Positions 58,565 through 64,000 of a stretch of 64,000 nucleotides of DNA are shown one piece after another. The stretch comes from Prorocentrum cordatum. Lineage: Eukaryota; Sar; Dinophyceae; Prorocentrales; Prorocentraceae. Numbering within the stretch: position 1 is the first letter of the stretch; the number at the start of each line of letters is the position of its first letter. A model generated the notes under the pieces. It was not told the DNA's origin. It was given only the letters and a program-made list of their open reading frames with translations, and ran no database searches. The DNA lies in assembly GCA_963575745.1 (NCBI GenBank), contig CAUYUJ010020558.1, forward strand, positions 1 to 64,000. The letters run 5' to 3'. Position numbers and translations under genes: made by a program.

Positions 58565-58619
58565 GGCGGCGACGGCGGCGACGGCGGCGACGGCACCGGC
58601 GACAGCGATGGCGACGGCA

Positions 58620-58654
<35 letters not shown>

Positions 58655-58677
58655 AACCGCGACGGCAACGGCGACGG

Positions 58678-58708
<31 letters not shown>

Positions 58709-58765
58709 CGGAGACGACGACACGACGACAACGACGATGACGATGACGATGACGATGACAACGGT
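58290..58765. repeat. (GGCGAC)n hexanucleotide tract
   Basis: About 450 bp of GGCGAC with GGCCAC, AGCGAC and ACCGGC variants, ending in (GACGAT)n. Confidence 0.95.
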
Positions 58766-60360
58766 CACTAAAGCGAAAACGACGATGGCGCCGTCAGCCA
58801 CGACGAAAAAGCCGGTGACCATTAACGACCTCAGCGACAGCAAGTCTGGAATCCGCCACGGCCCCACCACAGCCAGGTTGGACGCATGAAACGGGGACAC
58901 AAAATTAACGGGGACTATGCCCAAGAGCAAATGCTGCCCGAAACCAACAGCGGCCGCTGCTGAGCAGGCGACGTCTGTCCTGAATGGGCCACGCTCAGGG
59001 CGACACCGACAAAGAATCCTGCTCTGAACGGACAGGGACTGCTGCCGCTCCCCCTTTGAGCAGGGACCGACCTTCCCCAGCGCTCCTGTAGGCTATCACG
59101 ACATGTTCCTAAAACAAAAAGGTGGTCTGATATCAAACAACGTCCTGGAAAATCGGAATGCGGCTGTGTACAGACAAGGCTGCATCAGGCCAAGAGCATA
59201 TGATTCCCCCCACCGAGAAGGCTACCAGAATATCTCCTAAGTCTCAGCGGGCCAGGACGCTTCACCGCTGCTGGACTCCTGAGCCCCGAGAGCCCTTCGG
59301 AGATCGACTGACCCTGGTCAATGCAAAGCCAGGCCAATCGGGTTTGCAGGATCTCGGGCGCGGCCTAACCGACCCCTTCTCAATCGGTCCCATTCCGTGA
59401 CGTCCCCCTCGCCTCGCCCCAAGACGTATGTATGCAGCCGGAGGGGAGCTCGAATGGCGAGGGTCGCCTAGGCCGCCCCTGAGGATCCTGCGCGAGCCTG
59501 CAGGATCCTGCTGGATCCCGCAGGATCCTGCGCGCAAGCCCGGGTCATCGCACCGCGGCGCCCTGGCCGACCTCCCCGTCTGCATCGACCCCCGCCTCAA
59601 GGCTCCCGACCGGGGGCGCATCAAGCCCAGGGAAGAGCATTGCATTCGACAAGCGCGTTCCACTACTCGCAAAATAACTGCTCGCAAATGGCCTGAATCC
59701 GCCCCGTCGGATTTACGATCCATTACATCGAGGCGAACATTTGCTTCTCTGACGACTGCGAGTAGGCATTTTGCGAGTAGAGGAGCGCGCTCGGTGGTAC
59801 AACTGCCCGTCGGTCGGAAGAAGCAGGTAGAGCCAGAGAGTAGGAAGGGCGTTGAAAGCTGATTGGGTTACCGCCCGCCCCCATGACGATGAAGGAGGAG
59901 GGGGAACCACCCGACTCCTGAAGCAGGAAGGCGGCTATAAAATAGATTGGGATCTGGGAATCCAATGATACCTACTTTGGACGACCGCCGTGCACCCAGG
60001 ATCGCCGATGGTCCATGGCCCCCGGGCGAATACTTGCAATGCCCGCCTCTGGCTGGCGGCGCGCACTGGGGGGTAGGGGGAGGGGGGGGGAAAGGCTAGA
60101 AGGAGGCTGCTTCTCAGACAGGCCCGCGCCTCGTGAGCAGCAGGGGTGCTCCCACGAAGCCTCCGCCCCCTCCCCCCTGACAAAACCTCTGCGCGTGGCA
60201 GAACTGGCCTGTCCGCCCCTGGCCCCTGTCGTCGCCTCCGAGCCGGGGGGGCGGCGGCGCTGCCGCCGGCCGGCGTGCCCGACGAATGCGACGATGGCTC
60301 GGCGGCGAGCCCGGGGGGGCGAAGTGCGCAGGGGCGGGCCTGCTCGGAAGGCTCGGAAGT
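58765..60360. other. Mostly unassigned DNA
   Basis: A GGATCCTGC cluster lies at 59482-59532. 59910-60010 (GACTCCTGAAGCAGGAAGGC...) is a diverged copy of 63264-63370. No exon found. Confidence 0.4.
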
Positions 60361-60560
60361 CGACTGGGCCTCCTGAGAAGCTTCTAGGACCCTTCCCCGA
60401 AGGCACCGAAGACTTCTGAGAGGGCGCGAGGGCTTCTGAGAAGTCCAGCCGCCTTCTGAGAAGTTTTCTGAGCCTTCCCCGAAGGCACCGAAGACTGCTC
60501 AGGAGGCGCGAGGGCTTCTGAGAAGCCCCGCCGCCTTCTGAGAGGGCCTTTTCCCCAGAC
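60360..60560 (-). repeat. Foldback TTCTGAGAAG dispersed repeat, copy C, inverted and duplicated
   Basis: CCTTCCCCGAAGGCACCGAAGACT and GAGGGCTTCTGAGAAG each occur twice at about 105 bp spacing. Confidence 0.7.
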
Positions 60561-61009
60561 GTCCGGCTGCCTCATTTTTGTTCGATGCGTGGGCCACAGA
60601 GGTCCGGACCACCTCCCCAAGGCCAATGTTTCTTCCCGAGTCGGTTTTGTTGACGCTCCCGAGGCCCGCCGAAGGACCTCAGAGGCCAAAGACGGCCAAG
60701 CACCGCCCGCTCCAGTTGTTGCTGGAGCGTGGGATCTCACTTCCCCCCCTCGCTCGCCGCCGAATGGCGACCAGGGTCCAGTTCTGGTCGGCGACGGAGG
60801 CCCCCTGCGGCTCCACCTCGCGGCGGCCGGCGGCCAGGGGCGGAGCGTAGAGGCGCCCAGGAGCACGCAAATAAATCGACACAAATCCCAGGATTCCAAA
60901 AATTTGTTCGTTGGACTGCAGGATGTATCGACTGGAGGAGGAGGAGGAGGAGGAGGAGAGGGAAATCCTGTCCGAGGATAGAAGGTGTCGGACGTCCTCC
61001 GGATTTTTC

Positions 61010-61790
61010 TATACGTATCATATGCCGTATACATAAGCATCAGCATTAAGCATATACGCGTAACAAACAAACATATGCAGGTGAGCCTAAACCTACAAAT
61101 ATACATGTGCATGCATATGCACATCTACATGTACATGTAGGTGTGCATGGACATGTGCACATGCATCTATACATGTATATATATATTTATCATATGTAAT
61201 TGCACCTACATATACATATAAATAGATCCATGCATCTACATACAGTCATACACATGCATATGCGTATACACATATATATAAAGTTACAACTAAACACATG
61301 TATACACACACAACATATAATGAAAGACGTCTACACATAGCAATGAACATCTACATATGCATATGCATGTACACACCCGTATACGTAACCATCTACATTT
61401 ACATATACATATATGTATACATATACATAAGCATATACATACACAAGTGCAGGTCCATATACATACACGGATACCCAGACACAGGCATAAACATACACAC
61501 ATATACATACACAAAAACACTACATCTACAAATGAACATACATACAAATACACGCACACGTATACAAACGTACATATGCACAGACCTAAACATATACCTA
61601 TGCATAAGCATGTATCAACAAACAGGTAAACCCATATGCATATATACATCTACATATACACATACACATGGATACATGTATGCAGGTATACATAAGCATA
61701 CATGTTTCTACACCTGAATGTACACACATACATATACATAATTATACATACACAACTACACATAAACATGTAACATACATGTATAGGCGT
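61010..61790. repeat. AT-rich ACATATACAT / CATACACA tract
   Basis: About 780 bp of alternating purine-pyrimidine CATA/TACA repeats, the most AT-rich segment of the window. A shorter similar tract is at 47880-48000. Confidence 0.9.
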
Positions 61791-62084
61791 GTGTTGGGGA
61801 CTTTCGTCTTCCACTCCACGTCCCATGTGTTCCACACTGTCCTGGGGATCAACGTTTTTTAGTGTCTGTGCTGTTTTCCATCCTGAGGACTGCTGGATCG
61901 ATGATCCTCAGAACGTATGCGAACGCCAACGCAAAATGTCTCATCGAGGCCCTTCAACACAACGCAGGCGGCGCAACGAAGGCCGACGCAGGCTGCGCGC
62001 CGTCGGCGGAGCCGAACGAAGTAAACGCACGCTTGGGCTGAGACACGTCCAAGGGATCATCGACTGGAGGAGGATGAGAGGGGG

Positions 62085-62220
62085 CTCCTGCCCGACCCAC
62101 CCCGCGACGCACCCGCGACCCACCCCGCGATCCACCCGCGACCCACCCCGCGCCCGCGCCCTCGTGATGTCCCGTCGGTGTCCCGTCGGTGTCCTGTTTG
62201 TGTCCCGTCGGTGTCGATGT
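62085..62220 (+). repeat. ACCCACCCCGCG and TGTCCCGTCGG minisatellites
   Basis: CGACCCACCCCGCGAYSCAC units then 12-bp GTGTCCCGTCGG units. The first motif also occurs at 48545-48640. Confidence 0.8.
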
Positions 62221-62286
62221 CGGTGCCATCATACATCGCCACCAACATCGTTATCATGCGTCGTCGCAAACTCGATGGCGCATCAC

Positions 62287-62526
62287 CAGCATCGTCATCA
62301 TCGCAATCATCGCAGTTGTCATTAGTTGGCTCCTCCCTCCACACAACCTCCTTATCACCCGAAGGGCTATCGTATAGGTATACGATCCCCCTGCTCTGCA
62401 GAGGAATGGTTGGCACCACCCTTTCGCTGAACTTCCGCAGATTCTGCAGCGCATCCACAGTTGGCAGCTTGAAGCCCTCTGGCATCGTGAGGTTCTGGAA
62501 AACCTTCAGGGGGGCATACGTCGCAC
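62287..62526 (-). CDS. Exon of the unrecognised gene (c)
   Basis: It reads ATYAPLKVFQNLTMPEGFK, LPTVDALQNLRKFSERVVP, TIPLQSRGIVYLYDSPSG, then WREEPTND and an acidic CDDCDDDDAG. The first half, with its regular Pro-bounded helices, looks conserved; the acidic tail approaches low complexity. The donor is taken as GCTG|GTGATG; beyond it the frame enters GGGACACC repeats. The acceptor (AGAAGCAG|GT) is weak. The gene likely continues downstream below 62287, where I find no clear further exon. Confidence 0.5.
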
Positions 62527-62789
62527 CTGCTTCTATCTTCAGCACGCACCCTCCTCCGCCTCCTTCGCTTCCCTATTCATATCCATCCCTCCTCTTCCTC
62601 CTAAACCACCCGCACCCCTCATGAGTGGAATGAGCAGAACGTGGCCCTGAGGGCGAGGAGAGCAGATGTGACCAGCAGGTAGATGGCGAAGAGCGAGGAA
62701 GCGGAAATAGGGTGAAACGAGAGGGGGGGGCAGACTGAAAGAGAAAGCAGAGGGGACAGGCCAAGGGGACAGTCCACATACACACACAC

Positions 62790-62835
62790 AGGTTTCCGCA
62801 GCTATTTCACGAGCGAGCTGTTTGGGGCCCACGCG
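62790..62835 (-). CDS. Small exon of the unrecognised gene (b)
   Basis: 46 bp between acceptor GATACCAG and a donor inside the TGTGTG run. It reads RVGPKQLAREIAAET. The phase matches the exon before (0) and the one after (1). The evidence is only phase and sequence character, so this exon is tentative. Confidence 0.35.
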
Positions 62836-62976
62836 CTGGTATCATGGCATTTCGGAAAGGCGGTGAGTGAGGGAAGAGACGGGGAGGAAGAGCCGGCCGA
62901 GATACTAGTACCACGACATGTGTGGGAAGACAAGCTTCACTGTGAGGTCGGCTTGCAAGACCAGCACTCAGGACAC

Positions 62977-63173
62977 GGCCTTCGGGATGTCACGGATATC
63001 GCCCTTGACCCCCGGCATGTCCTTCTTCCAGTCTCGCTTGACGTCCTGAAGGACCTCCTTGACAGTCATGCCCTCTTCCACGTCCTCGCACAAAAGCAGG
63101 ATGAAGGGGTAGCGACCCCACAGTGAACCCAGGAGCCAAGGAAGAGGGGAGTACACGTCGGACGGAAGAAGAA
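62977..63173 (-). CDS. Exon of an unrecognised gene (a)
   Basis: A strong acceptor (TTTCTATTTCATGTTTTTACCAG) precedes 63173. The exon reads LPSDVYSPLPWLL, WGRYPFILLLCEDVEEGM, TVKEVLQDVKRDW and MPGVKGDIRDIPKA, and ends at GCC|GTGTCC in phase 0. The alternation of hydrophobic and charged blocks and the codon choice are those of real coding sequence. I do not recognise the family. RYPFILLL and the acidic CEDVEEG suggest a folded cytosolic domain. It should join 62835-62790 in phase 0. Confidence 0.5.
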
Positions 63174-63544
63174 CTGGTAAAAACATGAAATAGAAAGGCG
63201 GATGAAGTAGACTGTGTTCAGGCCCTCTCAGAGAATAACAACGCACAGCTAAAGCATATCGACTCCTGAAGTAGGAAGGCGCTTGAAACACTCTGGGATC
63301 AGGGGATCCAAGAACAACTACTTTCAACGACCGTCGGGTAGCGCATCGTGGCCCGATGCAATGTGCGGACGAGGGCGGGCCAAGGGATGTTTTGAACGAG
63401 AAAACGGTCATGATATCTCGGAGATCTCACAGCCCCGGCTGTGGTATCCACACACCCCTGATCCTCCTCCTCTTTTTTCCGCGCGGCCGATACACTGGTG
63501 GTGCAGGGAGTTGGGCGGCCAGGGAGGAACGTCGAAAGTCGCAG

Positions 63545-63735
63545 GAGCGGTCAGCATCGAATCGACAAATCGAATCGGATCGGAACGCGTGGGCACGGAG
63601 GCGGAATCTCGTCGGAGCGGCTGCGCCGGGATGCACAACAGCAGCGCTACGCGAGCATTGGACCGCACCGGATCGTCGAAGGAATCGGATCGGATCGGGC
63701 CGGCCGGAACCGATCACCGAATCGACCGCTCGGAC
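63545..63735 (+). repeat. AATCGRATCGG dispersed repeat, copy C
   Basis: Contains CGAATCGACAAATCGAATCGG and GGATGCACAACAGCAGCGCT, the same arrangement as 5640-5830. The last 260 bp of the window hold nothing recognisable. Confidence 0.6.
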
Positions 63736-64000
63736 TGAAACGCACCATGGGTGGTGACTCGACGGAGTGCGCACAACAGGATCAGCGAAAAGACAACGCC
63801 GTGGCCAGACCGAAGCGTCCACAGCGAGCCACGGCAGGGGCCACGACGGCGGCGGCGGCTCGGGTCGATCGAGAAGAGCGCCCCGCACGGAGGCATCCAG
63901 ACATCGCGAGCGCGAGTCCCTGGCGGGGTGGGGCCCGCCAGATCTGACGCTCGCTCTTCCTGCCTGCCAGGCTGGCACCCCGTGCGAGCAGGCAGGGCAG

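Overview
This window reads as nuclear DNA of a large, repeat-saturated eukaryotic genome, most probably a dinoflagellate. I infer that from several signs. The best gene joins an M11 (gametolysin-type) metallopeptidase, a Pro/Thr linker, a SEA-like segment and a C-terminal GDPHL/FDV (von Willebrand D-like) module, an arrangement I associate with dinoflagellate secreted proteins. Coding exons are short, GC-rich and scattered between kilobases of satellites. Several short introns are foldback, introner-like elements, and some apparent donors are not GT. No rRNA, tRNA, CRISPR array, bacterial-type operon or spliced-leader gene was found. The organism call is an inference; another repeat-rich alga is not excluded.

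Coding content is sparse and, where I can judge, all on the minus strand. (1) A seven-exon gene runs from 50503 (ATG) down to 38363 (TGA). All seven exons join with matching phases to give about 979 codons: signal peptide, M11 catalytic domain with [11 protein letters not shown], Pro/Thr linker, SEA-like domain, GDPHL module. (2) Three exons of an unrecognised gene lie at 63173-62287. (3) A smaller unrecognised gene lies at 53663-52903. (4) Two exon fragments resembling a PqiA-like membrane protein lie at 13012-12957 and 6311-6260. (5) A membrane-like exon lies near 56000-55900, and (6) a coding-like but damaged reading frame (47225-46653) sits inside the 4.2 kb intron of gene 1.

Layout: 1-2100 ATC/CTC microsatellites; 2.7-4.7 kb a CACTACT array bracketed by C/G runs; 5-6.3 kb dispersed repeats, an introner-like element and an exon; 6.7-7.5 kb a 12-bp ATCGATCTCACT minisatellite; 8.3-9.8 kb degenerate GTC repeats; 13.65-14.96 kb a 172/181-bp array; 17-19 kb degenerate repeats; 23-24.7 kb a dispersed repeat with telomere-like tracts, recurring at 34.2-34.9 kb; 26-29 kb a 121-bp array, a long palindrome and a hairpin array; 29.2-29.8 kb a CCGGG minisatellite; 30.1-33.4 kb a ~160-bp satellite; 35.2-38.0 kb an 89-bp satellite in two blocks around a 12-bp minisatellite; 38.36-50.5 kb the large gene; 51-64 kb mixed minisatellites, gene fragments and an AT-rich tract (61.0-61.8 kb).

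The most notable signal is a family of ~165-bp foldback elements (6070-6236 and 43523-43686, with a relative near 39080-39300). They have terminal inverted repeats, one perfect and one near-perfect 6-bp target duplication, and always the same orientation as the host gene, as expected of intron-generating elements (introners).
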